Shown piece after piece: positions 27,096-34,453 of a stretch of DNA of 64,000 bases. A model generated the notes under the pieces. The model ran no database searches. It was not told the origin of the DNA and worked only from the letters and a program-made list of their open reading frames with translations. The DNA lies in contig NZ_RYZR01000003.1 in the NCBI RefSeq assembly GCF_003977615.1, forward strand, positions 682,001 to 746,000, in the 5' to 3' direction. The position numbers were made by a program, and so were the translations under genes. Each line of letters starts with the position of its first letter. Position 1 is the stretch's first letter. This stretch comes from Dyella dinghuensis. Its GTDB lineage: Bacteria > Pseudomonadota > Gammaproteobacteria > Xanthomonadales > Rhodanobacteraceae.

Positions 27096-28043
27096 ATGGA
27101 TTTCCTCAGTCCCCGCTTCATCATCCTTTACGTGTTGCTGGCCTTCGCCCTGTGCGTGCTGCTGGTGCATCTGCGTGGACGCGCGCGCTTGCGCTTCGAT
27201 CGCCAACTGGTCGATCACTCCGCCATCTTCGCGCCGTACAACCTGCTGATGTATGCGTTCTCGGCGGTCCCGGCCAAACCCATTCTGGATCGTCGCGGTT
27301 TCCCTCAATTGGATCTGTTGCAAGCCAACTGGAAAACCATCCGCGAGGAGGCGCTGCAGCTGTTTGACGACGGGCATATCCGCGCCGCAGAAAAAAACAA
27401 TGACGCAAGCTTCAATAGTTTCTTCAAGCAGGGCTGGAAACGTTTTTACCTGAAGTGGTACGGCGAGCCACTGGCCTCCGCCGAAACGTTGTGCCCGCAA
27501 ACCGTCGCGCTGCTCAAATCGATTCCGAGCGTAAAAGCCGCTATGTTTGCGACGCTGGCACCGAACAGCAAACTCAATCCGCATCGCGATCCCTTCGCCG
27601 GCTCGCTGCGTTATCACCTTGGCCTGATCACCCCCAACTCGCGCGACTGCCGCATCTTCGTCGACGGAGAAGAACACGCGTGGGGCGACGGCAAAGACGT
27701 CGTGTTCGACGAAACCTACGTGCACTGGGTCGAGAACAAGACCGATCAGACACGCGTGATTCTGTTCGCCGATGTCGAGCGCCCGCTGCGCACCGGTTTC
27801 ATGAACGCGATCAACCATCGCGTCGGTGCATTCATGGGCAAGATCACCGCTTCGCCCAACACCGAATCGCCGGAAGAAAAGACCGGTTTCGTCAATCGCA
27901 TGTTTGCGCTGAATCAGCGCAGCCGCGAACGCAACCGCGCCTTCAAGCGGAAATACCCGCGCCTGTTCCGCGCAGTGAAGTACACGGGCATGCTGATCTT
28001 CATCTGGCTGGTGTTCCTGGCACCCTGGCCGTTCGTGCACTGA
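27096..28043 (+). CDS. LpxO-like Fe/2-oxoglutarate dioxygenase (aspartyl/asparaginyl beta-hydroxylase family)
   Basis: Protein of 315 residues. An N-terminal membrane anchor (FIILYVLLAFALCVLLV) is followed by HLRGRARLRF. The jelly-roll catalytic domain (about 80-240) has NPHRDPFAGSLRYHLGL (iron HxD) and DETYVHWVENKTDQTRVILF (distal His and the 2-oxoglutarate Arg). A hydrophobic C-terminal end (YTGMLIFIWLVFLAPWPFV) is a second membrane segment. Length and layout match LpxO, which 2-hydroxylates a lipid A acyl chain at the inner membrane face. Start ATG 27096 puts the anchor at the N-terminus; ATG 27036 is in frame. Confidence 0.82.
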   Translation: MDFLSPRFIILYVLLAFALCVLLVHLRGRARLRFDRQLVDHSAIFAPYNLLMYAFSAVPAKPILDRRGFPQLDLLQANWKTIREEALQLFDDGHIRAAEKNNDASFNSFFKQGWKRFYLKWYGEPLASAETLCPQTVALLKSIPSVKAAMFATLAPNSKLNPHRDPFAGSLRYHLGLITPNSRDCRIFVDGEEHAWGDGKDVVFDETYVHWVENKTDQTRVILFADVERPLRTGFMNAINHRVGAFMGKITASPNTESPEEKTGFVNRMFALNQRSRERNRAFKRKYPRLFRAVKYTGMLIFIWLVFLAPWPFVH

Positions 28044-28046
28044 ACC

Positions 28047-28073
28047 CGTCACGTTTTCGGTGCGTGGTACGTC
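28047..28073 (+). promoter_or_regulatory. Candidate ECF41-type promoter (autoregulatory)
   Basis: CGTCACG at 28047-28053 and CGTC at 28070-28073 are separated by exactly 16 bp. Established ECF41 promoters follow TGTCACA-N16-CGTC; five of the seven -35 bases and all -10 bases match. It lies 27 bp before the ATG of the ECF41 sigma gene, where autoregulation is expected. Confidence 0.75.
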
Positions 28074-28100
28074 CTAGTTACAGGTCACCGGAAAACGGTC

Positions 28101-29000
28101 ATGGACAACCACACCGAGTATTTTCAAAAGCAACGGCCTCGTCTGCTTGGGCTTGCCTACCGCATGCTCGGCACCCCAGCCGATGCAGAAGACGTACTGC
28201 ACGATGCGTGGATGCGCTGGCACGCGCAGGATAAAAGCCAGCTGGACGATCCCGAAGCCTGGCTGGTTTCGGTCACCACGCGCCTTGCACTGGACCGTCT
28301 TCGTCACGCAAAAGTCGAGCGTGCCCACTACACCGGCCCTTGGCTTCCCGAACCACTGATTGAAGCCAGCGAGCAACCGGAAGAACAAGCCGAGCATGCA
28401 GAAACGCTCACTTTGTCGTTTCTTCTTTTGCTGGAGCGGTTGAGTGCGGAAGAGCGTGCTGCGTTCCTGTTGAACGAGGTCTTCGACTATAGCCATGCCG
28501 AAGCGGCGGCCATGCTGGGCATTACCGAGGACACCTGCCGGCAGCGTGTCCATCGCGCCCGGCAGCGTGTGCGTCAGGATCGGCCGCGCTTTACGAGTGA
28601 CGCAAAAACGCAGCAACATCTGCTGGAGCGTTTCGCGGCGGCTCTGGAGCAGCCCACGGAAGAGAATCTGCACGCGCTGCTCGCCGCCGATGCGGTGCAC
28701 GTTGCGGATGGCGGCGGCGCCGTCACGGCCACGCTGCGTCCGCTGCACGGTGCGGAACGCATCGCGCGCCTGTATCTGCAGATCAACCTCAAGGAACAAG
28801 GCCATCAGATCCAGCGCCAGCTGCAGGTGGTCAACGGCGCCCCCGCTCTGCTGACGTGGGCTGATGGCAAGCTCGTTACCGTAATCTGGATCGAGTGCAA
28901 CGACGATCAGATCGTGTCCATGCAAGTCCTTCGCAACCCCGCCAAACTGGCTCGACTGGAAGCTGTCACGAAATCGCAGGCTGGCACGTCCTTGCATTGA
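28101..29000 (+). CDS. ECF41-group RNA polymerase sigma factor with fused SnoaL-like domain
   Basis: Protein of 299 residues. Sigma region 2 (about 8-75) has RLLGLAYRMLGTPADAEDVL and TTRLALDRLRHAKVER. The linker carries GPWLPEPL, an ECF41 hallmark. Region 4 (about 110-165) has RAAFLLNEVFDYSHAEAAA and CRQRVHRARQRVR. The C-terminal NTF2/SnoaL-like domain (about 175-290) has the group motifs VADGGGAV and NGAPALL. In this group the extension replaces an anti-sigma factor and modulates activity. The next gene, an AhpD/carboxymuconolactone decarboxylase-like enzyme, is the typical ECF41 partner, 39 bp downstream. Confidence 0.93.
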   Translation: MDNHTEYFQKQRPRLLGLAYRMLGTPADAEDVLHDAWMRWHAQDKSQLDDPEAWLVSVTTRLALDRLRHAKVERAHYTGPWLPEPLIEASEQPEEQAEHAETLTLSFLLLLERLSAEERAAFLLNEVFDYSHAEAAAMLGITEDTCRQRVHRARQRVRQDRPRFTSDAKTQQHLLERFAAALEQPTEENLHALLAADAVHVADGGGAVTATLRPLHGAERIARLYLQINLKEQGHQIQRQLQVVNGAPALLTWADGKLVTVIWIECNDDQIVSMQVLRNPAKLARLEAVTKSQAGTSLH

Positions 29001-29039
29001 ACGACCCAAATGGGTCGCCTTTCACACGAGGATTCCCCC

Positions 29040-29507
29040 ATGTCAGCCCGTTTTTCCTATTTTGACAATCCTGAAGCCCTTAAGCCGCTGTTTGCGATGA
29101 AGGCGTATATCGATCATTCCGGGCTTGAGAAGAGCCTGGTGCATCTGGTGATGTTGCGCGCTTCGCAGCTGAACGGCTGTGCGTATTGCATCGATATGCA
29201 CAGCAAGGAAGCGCGCGCCGATGGTGAGACCGAACAACGGTTGTATCTGCTGCAGGCCTGGCGCGAAGCGCCGTTCTATAGCGCGCGTGAACGTGCGGCG
29301 TTCGCATGGTGCGAAGCGGTGACGCGGCTGGATCCGGTGCACGGCGTTCCCGATGATATCTATGAGCAGGCGCGTGCCGAGTTCAGTGAGCGTGAGCTGA
29401 TGGATCTCAATTTGTTGGTGATCATGATCAATAGCTGGAATCGGATTGCGATACCGAGCAAGACGGAAGCGGGTTCATTCCAGCCGGTCACTCGCAAGGT
29501 CGCCTAA
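29040..29507 (+). CDS. Carboxymuconolactone decarboxylase/AhpD-family protein, ECF41 partner
   Basis: Protein of 155 residues. The redox motif is NGCAYCIDMHSKEAR (CxxC with His three residues on, about 53-67), as in AhpD-type alkylhydroperoxidases. The remaining helices match the family (AWREAPFYSARERAAFAWCE, LMDLNLLVIMINSWNR). The ATG at 29040 has CGAGGA about 8 bp upstream and is the start that fits family alignments; an upstream in-frame start would add ten residues. It is probably in one operon with, and the main target of, the ECF41 sigma factor. Its substrate is unknown. Confidence 0.88.
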   Translation: MSARFSYFDNPEALKPLFAMKAYIDHSGLEKSLVHLVMLRASQLNGCAYCIDMHSKEARADGETEQRLYLLQAWREAPFYSARERAAFAWCEAVTRLDPVHGVPDDIYEQARAEFSERELMDLNLLVIMINSWNRIAIPSKTEAGSFQPVTRKVA

Positions 29508-29522
29508 CCATCGCCTCTGCGC

Positions 29523-29550
29523 CGTCATTCCGCCGCAGGCCGGAATCCAG
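29523..29550 (+). repeat. Short REP-like element (left arm of an inverted pair)
   Basis: 28 bp: CGTCATTCCGCCGCAGG then CCGGAATCCAG. It differs from the element at 26180-26207 (minus strand) by only two substitutions. It faces the long element at 29639-29694 across 88 bp of non-coding sequence. Confidence 0.85.
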
Positions 29551-29638
29551 TGGCGACATGGCGTCGATTTTTGCATTAACGCTGACTTCGTAATGCGTAT
29601 TTTATTTCCGGCATGTCGCGAAAACCGAGCGATACAGT

Positions 29639-29694
29639 CACTGGATTCCGGCCTGCGCCGAAGCGCTTTTCAACGGCGCAGCCGGTCAATGACG
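29639..29694 (-). repeat. Long REP-like element (right arm), exact inverted copy of 25818-25873
   Basis: 56 bp identical to the reverse complement of the repeat left of the GIY-YIG gene. With 29523-29550 it forms an inverted pair around a non-coding spacer, the same outline as the pair around the GIY-YIG gene but without the gene. Confidence 0.88.
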
Positions 29695-29736
29695 GCACTG
29701 TAGAAGCGTGTGGAATATTGGGAAGTCTGCGAAAAG

Positions 29737-29768
29737 AAAAAGCCGCCTTTATAGGCGGCTTTTTTTGC
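29737..29768. terminator. Bidirectional intrinsic terminator between the ahpD-like gene and the isocitrate dehydrogenase gene
   Basis: Stem AGCCGCC (29741-29747) with GGCGGCT (29754-29760), T6 on the right and an A-rich run on the left. It serves the minus-strand isocitrate dehydrogenase gene, which ends at 29783, and can also stop plus-strand transcripts from the ECF41 unit. Confidence 0.9.
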
Positions 29769-29782
29769 GGGTGATCACACGA

Positions 29783-30796
29783 TCAGGCTTTAACGCGCTT
29801 CGCAATCGCCTCGCCGAAACTCTGCGTATTGCCTTTGCCACCCAGATCCGGCGTCACATGATCGCGATCATTCGCCATCGTGTCGCGAATCGCCTGACGC
29901 AGCTTGGTGCCCTTCTCGACCATGCCAAGGTGATCAAGCATGTCCGCAGCAGCCAGCAACAGCGCACACGGATTGGCAACGCCCTTGCCGGCGATATCCG
30001 GCGCAGAACCATGCACCGCCTCGAAGATCGCCGCGTTCGCGCCGATGTTGTCGCCCGGAGCAAGCCCAAGGCCACCCACCAAACCCGCGCAAAGATCGGA
30101 AAGAATGTCGCCGAAAAGATTCGTCGTGACGATCACATCGAACTGCTCCGGACGCATCACCAGCTGCATGCAGGCGTTGTCAACGATCATCTCGTTGAAC
30201 TCGATCTGCGGGTATTCCTTGGCGATTTCACGCGCCACATTCAGGAACAGCCCCGAAGCGGTCTTGATGATGTTGGCCTTGTGCACCGCGGTGACTTTCT
30301 TGCGGCCTTTCTTGACCGCCATCTCGAAGGCGTAACGCACGATGCGCGCACTACCCTTTCGCGTGTTGCGGATCATCGAGGTCGCTACTTCACCGTCTTC
30401 CGACAGCGTCTGGCCTTCGGCCAGATACGCGCCTTCGGTGTTCTCGCGCACGGTGATGATGTCGATGTTCTCGTAGCGCGCCTTGGTGCCCGGGAAGCTG
30501 ATCGCCGGACGCACATTGGCGTACAGGTCGAAGTGGCGGCGCAGTGTGACGTTGATGGAGGTGAAACCACCGCCCACCGGCGTGGTCAGCGGCCCCTTCA
30601 GCGCCACCTGATGCTTGGCAATCGCCTCAAGTGTTGCCTTGGGCAGCAGATCGCCATGCTTTTCCAGCGCGATCATGCCCGCTTCGACCGTGTCGTAGCT
30701 CAAGCCGCATTCGAGCGCATCGAGCACGTGCAACGTAGCGCTCATGATCTCCGGGCCGATACCGTCGCCCGGGATCACCGCGATGGTCTTGCTCAT
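29783..30796 (-). CDS. NAD-dependent isocitrate dehydrogenase (LeuB/IDH family)
   Basis: Protein of 337 residues from ATG 30796 (AAGGAG 8 bp upstream). The substrate loop reads SINVTLRRHFDLYANVRP, keeping the Ser, Asn and Arg residues that bind the isocitrate gamma-carboxylate, so isocitrate rather than 3-isopropylmalate is expected. The cofactor loop is GSAPDIAGKGVANP: Asp-Ile where NADP enzymes have Lys-Tyr, which indicates NAD. Active-site NLFGDILSDL carries the metal aspartates. TCA-cycle enzyme of the short NAD type found in Xanthomonadales. It ends at a strong terminator. Confidence 0.88.
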   Translation of the reverse strand: MSKTIAVIPGDGIGPEIMSATLHVLDALECGLSYDTVEAGMIALEKHGDLLPKATLEAIAKHQVALKGPLTTPVGGGFTSINVTLRRHFDLYANVRPAISFPGTKARYENIDIITVRENTEGAYLAEGQTLSEDGEVATSMIRNTRKGSARIVRYAFEMAVKKGRKKVTAVHKANIIKTASGLFLNVAREIAKEYPQIEFNEMIVDNACMQLVMRPEQFDVIVTTNLFGDILSDLCAGLVGGLGLAPGDNIGANAAIFEAVHGSAPDIAGKGVANPCALLLAAADMLDHLGMVEKGTKLRQAIRDTMANDRDHVTPDLGGKGNTQSFGEAIAKRVKA

Positions 30797-31121
30797 GGGG
30801 AAACTCCTTGGATTGAAGCGGGGGACGCCAGCGCGAGGGGAATGGGCGCCAGGCTGAAAACCCGTCAATTATCGCCGATGCGGCTGTCGTCGAACAGCCC
30901 GAAACGGGACTGGAGCGTTGGAAATCCTCGCACGGAGCGTTGCATCAGATCGAATAAGGATGGCTCTTTGCATTCGCCTCCTCTCCCCTGCGGGGAGAGG
31001 ATTGAGGTGAGGGGCCACGCTCGCGATGACATGCATCGGAGCCGGCTTTGAATCACCACTTACGCAAGATTGTTCCCCTCATCCCAGCCCTCTCCCCGAT
31101 GGGGAGAGGGAGCAAAAGCGT
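30797..31121. repeat. Intergenic region with an inverted pair of CTCTCCCC-hairpin repeats (30980-31109)
   Basis: 325 bp without a credible gene. It holds two related 35-bp elements in opposite orientation: 30980-31014 (CCTCTCCCC-TGC-GGGGAGAGG, then GGTGAGGGG) and 31075-31109 (its inverted, partly diverged copy). They are 60 bp apart. Each has its own 9-bp hairpin, and the two can also pair with each other. The same architecture recurs at 55953-56061. The promoter of the isocitrate dehydrogenase gene should lie near its start, but no convincing hexamers were seen. Confidence 0.75.
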
Positions 31122-31511
31122 TCACGGATGTTCGCTGCAGTTTTCGCCCTGGGTGGTGCTGCCGGATTCCAGCTGATCCAGGAAATCCACGGCACGGCGA
31201 AGATGCGGGATCACAATCGACCCACCCACCACCAGGCCCACGCTGAACACTTCGAAGAACTCTTCGCGCGTCACGCCCGCTTCCTTGCATTGCGCGACGT
31301 GATAGCTGATGCAGTCGTCGCAACGCAGCACCATTGATGCGACCAGACCAAGCATTTCCTTGGTCTTCACATCCAGCGCGCCGGCTTTGTACGTTTGCGT
31401 ATCGAGCGCGAAGAAGCGCCGCACGACCTGGTTGTCTTCACCCAGGATGCGTTCGTTCATGCGTTGACGAAAAGCGGTGAATTCGGCGAGGCGATCCTTT
31501 TCGCTGCTCAT
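31122..31511 (-). CDS. Carboxymuconolactone decarboxylase/AhpD-family protein
   Basis: Protein of 129 residues with the CxxC motif VLRCDDCISYHVAQCKEAGV (about 70-90) and the helices EFFEVFSVGLVVGGSIVIPH expected for the family. Probably a thiol-dependent peroxidase or related enzyme. The ATG at 31511 overlaps the glutaredoxin stop by 4 bp (ATGA), so the two are co-translated. A thiol-reducing glutaredoxin beside a CxxC enzyme suggests a functional redox pair, which is an inference. Confidence 0.85.
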   Translation of the reverse strand: MSSEKDRLAEFTAFRQRMNERILGEDNQVVRRFFALDTQTYKAGALDVKTKEMLGLVASMVLRCDDCISYHVAQCKEAGVTREEFFEVFSVGLVVGGSIVIPHLRRAVDFLDQLESGSTTQGENCSEHP

Positions 31512-31771
31512 GCCATTTCGCCCAGAAGTGCCGTCAGCTTGCCGCTGCGATCGGCAGCGACCAGATCGTCGTAACCGCCAACGTGGTGATTGTTGACGAA
31601 AATCTGCGGCACCGTGCGACGGCCGCCGCTGCGTTGGAGCATCAGATCGCGCTGCGCCGGATCGGTGTCCACACGCACTTCCTCCCAGGCAAGGCCCTTG
31701 GCCTTCAGGAGGTTCTTGGCGGCCACGCAGTAAGGGCATACCGCGGTGGAATAGACTTCGATCTTGGGCAT
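31508..31771 (-). CDS. grxC: Glutaredoxin 3 (GrxC type)
   Basis: Protein of 87 residues: active site VCPYCVAAKNLL (dithiol CPYC, about 11-14), cis-Pro loop TVPQIFVNNHHVGGYDDL, and glutathione contacts as in GrxC. The start at 31771 has GGAG about 8 bp upstream and matches the family; the open frame upstream adds an unrelated extension. It is coupled by a 4-bp overlap to the AhpD-like gene and divergent from bepA. Confidence 0.93.
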   Translation of the reverse strand: MPKIEVYSTAVCPYCVAAKNLLKAKGLAWEEVRVDTDPAQRDLMLQRSGGRRTVPQIFVNNHHVGGYDDLVAADRSGKLTALLGEMA

Positions 31772-31887
31772 TGCAAAACTCCGAAATAACCTGCGCAGGA
31801 AATGGCGGTTACAGCCTTTAAAAACAACCCGCTTGGGGCTGAACTGCAACCTCGCCGTAAGGTCACAAGTGATATTGTCGTTCATCT

Positions 31888-33639
31888 ATGACCATGGCAC
31901 CACGACATCTGCGTAAACGCCTGCTGACCACTCTGGTCCTGACTGGCCTGACCCTGGCTGCCGGTGCCCAGGACAAGCCGGACGACATCCGCCTGCCCGA
32001 CCTTGGCAGCTCGGCCAACGCCCTGGTTTCGGATCAGGAGCTGAAGGATTACGGCCAGGAAATGCTCGAGGAGATGCGCGCGCTCGACATGGTCGTGGAC
32101 GATCCGCTGCTGAACGACTACATCAACAATCTTGGCTTCCGTCTGGTTGCCAATTCGGCCAAGCCGAAGGATCATTTCGCGTTCTTCATCGCCAAAGACC
32201 CGGTGATCAATGCGTTCTCGGCTCCGGGCGGTTATATCGGCATCGATTCGGGTTTGATCACCATCACGCGCAGCGAAGACGAACTCGCCGCAGTGATGGC
32301 GCATGAAATCGGCCACATTACGCAAAACCATCTGCAGCGCGCCTACGAATCGGCACGAAAAGATGAGCCACTGATGGCGCTGGTTGCGTTGGGCGCGATT
32401 GCTGCCGGCGGCGTTTCCAATGGCGGCGCAACCGCGGCGTTGCTGGAAGGCGGCATGGGTGCGATTGCGCAGAAAGAAATCAACTTCACGCGCAAGGATG
32501 AAGCCGAGGCCGACCGCACCGGCATTACCACGCTATCCAAGGCAGGCTTCGACCCGAACGCCATGGCCGAATTCTTCCAGCGCATGGAAGATGAAATGAG
32601 CGCGGATTCCGGCGGCATCCAGGTGCCATCGCTGTTGCAGGATCACCCGGTCACCGCCGACCGCATTGCCGACGCGAAAGCGCGCGCGACAGCGCTGATC
32701 GCTGCACAGAAAACACAACCGAACGGCAATCTGCTCGACAAGACCAACTGGGAAGGCATCACAGCGCCGATTGCTTACGTCAAAGATCCCACCACGCTGC
32801 TCAACGTGAAAGGTGAAGATCCGAACGGCCCCAGCACCTATCTGCTGATGCGTGAACGCGTGCGCGTGCTGGCTGACGATCCGTATCACATGGCGACGTA
32901 CTACGGTTCATTGCTCGCCGCCAACAAGCCCGGGAGCGACACGGCGGAAAATCACTACGGTTATGCGTTGGCACTCACGCGCACCGGCCAAGGCATCAAA
33001 GCGATTCCTCAGTTGCAGCCGTTACTGGTCAAATATCCGCAGAGCATCATCCTGCGCCTAGGGATGGCCGATGCACGGTTGCAGGCTGGCGAGCGTGCTG
33101 CGGCGCTAGATATTTACGCCGCACTCAACACGCAATCGCCGCACAACAAGGCCATTGCCGTCGCTTATGCCAACGCGCTGACCCAGGGTGGTTCCGTCGC
33201 TCAGGCCGCCCAGGCCGCAGACCTGCTTCGCCCGATGCTGGAAGACACCGACGAGCCCGATATCTTCACCGCCTACGCACGCGCCAGCGACCGGGCCGGC
33301 GACCCAATCCGTTCGGGCGAAGCCTATGCCCAGGCCAGTTATCTCTCGGGCCGGCCCTTCGACGCGATGGAGCAGCTCAAAGGCCTGCTCAAGCGGAAGG
33401 ATCTGGATTATTACGCGCGGGCACGCATTCAGGCCCACATCGCCGAACTCACCCCGCTGGTGATGGAACTGCGTAAACGCCACGTTTCGACCGACGACAA
33501 CCCGGATGGGAACAACCAGACACCCCAGTTAAACGACCACGATTCGGCCGTTGAAGGGCTTCAGCAGGAGCGGCAGATGCTGGACGGGTCGCCCTGCGGC
33601 CTGCCAGGATGCCTGAGTATTTCAACCCAGAAATACTGA
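31888..33639 (+). CDS. bepA: Periplasmic M48 metalloprotease-chaperone, BepA family
   Basis: Protein of 583 residues. A signal peptide (LLTTLVLTGLTLAAGAQ) comes first. The M48 peptidase domain (about 45-265) has zinc motif VMAHEIGHITQNH, third ligand in RKDEAEADRTGI, and FSAPGGYIGIDSGLI. TPR repeats follow (about 330-530). BepA helps outer-membrane protein assembly (LptD) and degrades misfolded ones. The last 45 or so residues (VSTDDNPDGNNQTPQ onward, ending in two Cys) look unstructured and go beyond the usual end of the family; they may be lineage-specific or result from a small frameshift. Start at ATG 31888 or 31894. Confidence 0.92.
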   Translation: MTMAPRHLRKRLLTTLVLTGLTLAAGAQDKPDDIRLPDLGSSANALVSDQELKDYGQEMLEEMRALDMVVDDPLLNDYINNLGFRLVANSAKPKDHFAFFIAKDPVINAFSAPGGYIGIDSGLITITRSEDELAAVMAHEIGHITQNHLQRAYESARKDEPLMALVALGAIAAGGVSNGGATAALLEGGMGAIAQKEINFTRKDEAEADRTGITTLSKAGFDPNAMAEFFQRMEDEMSADSGGIQVPSLLQDHPVTADRIADAKARATALIAAQKTQPNGNLLDKTNWEGITAPIAYVKDPTTLLNVKGEDPNGPSTYLLMRERVRVLADDPYHMATYYGSLLAANKPGSDTAENHYGYALALTRTGQGIKAIPQLQPLLVKYPQSIILRLGMADARLQAGERAAALDIYAALNTQSPHNKAIAVAYANALTQGGSVAQAAQAADLLRPMLEDTDEPDIFTAYARASDRAGDPIRSGEAYAQASYLSGRPFDAMEQLKGLLKRKDLDYYARARIQAHIAELTPLVMELRKRHVSTDDNPDGNNQTPQLNDHDSAVEGLQQERQMLDGSPCGLPGCLSISTQKY

Positions 33640-33661
33640 AAAACCCGCGCTGTTCAAGTCT

Positions 33662-33680
33662 TTGACAATTAAATTTCACA
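33662..33680 (+). promoter_or_regulatory. Weak candidate PHO box / -35 region upstream of phoB
   Basis: TTGACAATTAAATTTCACA contains two 7-bp units, TTGACAA and ATTTCAC, at 11-bp spacing with an A/T spacer. They match the CTGTCAT/CTGTCAC PHO-box halves at 4 and 5 of 7 positions. TTGACA is also a perfect sigma-70 -35. A further TGTCAT follows at 33684. Autoregulation of phoB is common, but the match is imperfect. Confidence 0.35.
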
Positions 33681-33750
33681 TTGTGTCATTGCCACGTAAC
33701 ATTGCACCGCTGCAATATTTGCGTCATAGGCAAACCCCATTGGACCCAGC

Positions 33751-34440
33751 GTGCACAAACGCATCCTGATCGTTGAAGACGAAGCTTCCATCCGCGACAT
33801 GGTCGCTTTCGCCCTGCGCAAGGCCGGTATGGATACCGCCCAGGCTGCCGACGCACGCACAGCTCAGATGTCCATTGCCGAGCAGGTTCCCGACCTGATT
33901 CTGCTGGACTGGATGCTGCCGGGCACCAGCGGACTGGACCTGGCCCGCCGTCTGCGCAAGGAAGAACTCAGCCGCGAAGTGCCCATCATCATGCTCACCG
34001 CACGCGGCGAGGAAATGGACCGCGTGAATGGCCTGGAAGCCGGCGTGGACGACTATGTCGTCAAGCCCTTCTCCACCCGTGAGCTGATCGCCCGCATCAA
34101 GGCCGTGCTTCGCCGCAGCCAGGGTGATGACGGTTCGGGCATGGTGGAACTGGGCCGCCTGCGCATCGATGGCCCGGCGCACCGCGTGTTTGCGGGCGAC
34201 GAGCCGGTGCCGATCGGCCCGACCGAATACCGCTTGCTGTACTTCTTCATGACCCATCCCGAACGCGTCTACTCCCGCGCCCAGCTGCTCGACCACGTGT
34301 GGGGCGGCAGCGTGTACGTGGAAGAACGCACCGTCGATGTGCACATCCGGCGCCTGCGCAAGACACTCGAGCCGTGGAAGCTCGAAGACATGGTGCAGAC
34401 GGTCCGGGGTGCAGGCTATCGATTCTCGGCAAGCCCCTGA
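33751..34440 (+). CDS. phoB: Phosphate regulon response regulator PhoB
   Basis: Protein of 229 residues with GTG start. Receiver domain 1-120: acidic pocket VEDE, phospho-acceptor Asp in [20 protein letters not shown] (about 53), Thr in [10 protein letters not shown] and Lys in [10 protein letters not shown]. OmpR-type winged helix 130-229: [20 protein letters not shown] and [14 protein letters not shown]. It is followed 13 bp later by phoR and then by ppk1 and ppx, which supports the phosphate-starvation assignment over other OmpR-type regulators. Confidence 0.94.
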   Translation: MHKRILIVEDEASIRDMVAFALRKAGMDTAQAADARTAQMSIAEQVPDLILLDWMLPGTSGLDLARRLRKEELSREVPIIMLTARGEEMDRVNGLEAGVDDYVVKPFSTRELIARIKAVLRRSQGDDGSGMVELGRLRIDGPAHRVFAGDEPVPIGPTEYRLLYFFMTHPERVYSRAQLLDHVWGGSVYVEERTVDVHIRRLRKTLEPWKLEDMVQTVRGAGYRFSASP

Positions 34441-34453
34441 CGCCCACCCCGCC

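Noticed and set aside
31888-33639. Reading the M48 protein as an Oma1/LoiP-type lipoprotein protease
   Set aside because: There is no lipobox in the signal region, and the TPR region after the peptidase domain fits BepA.
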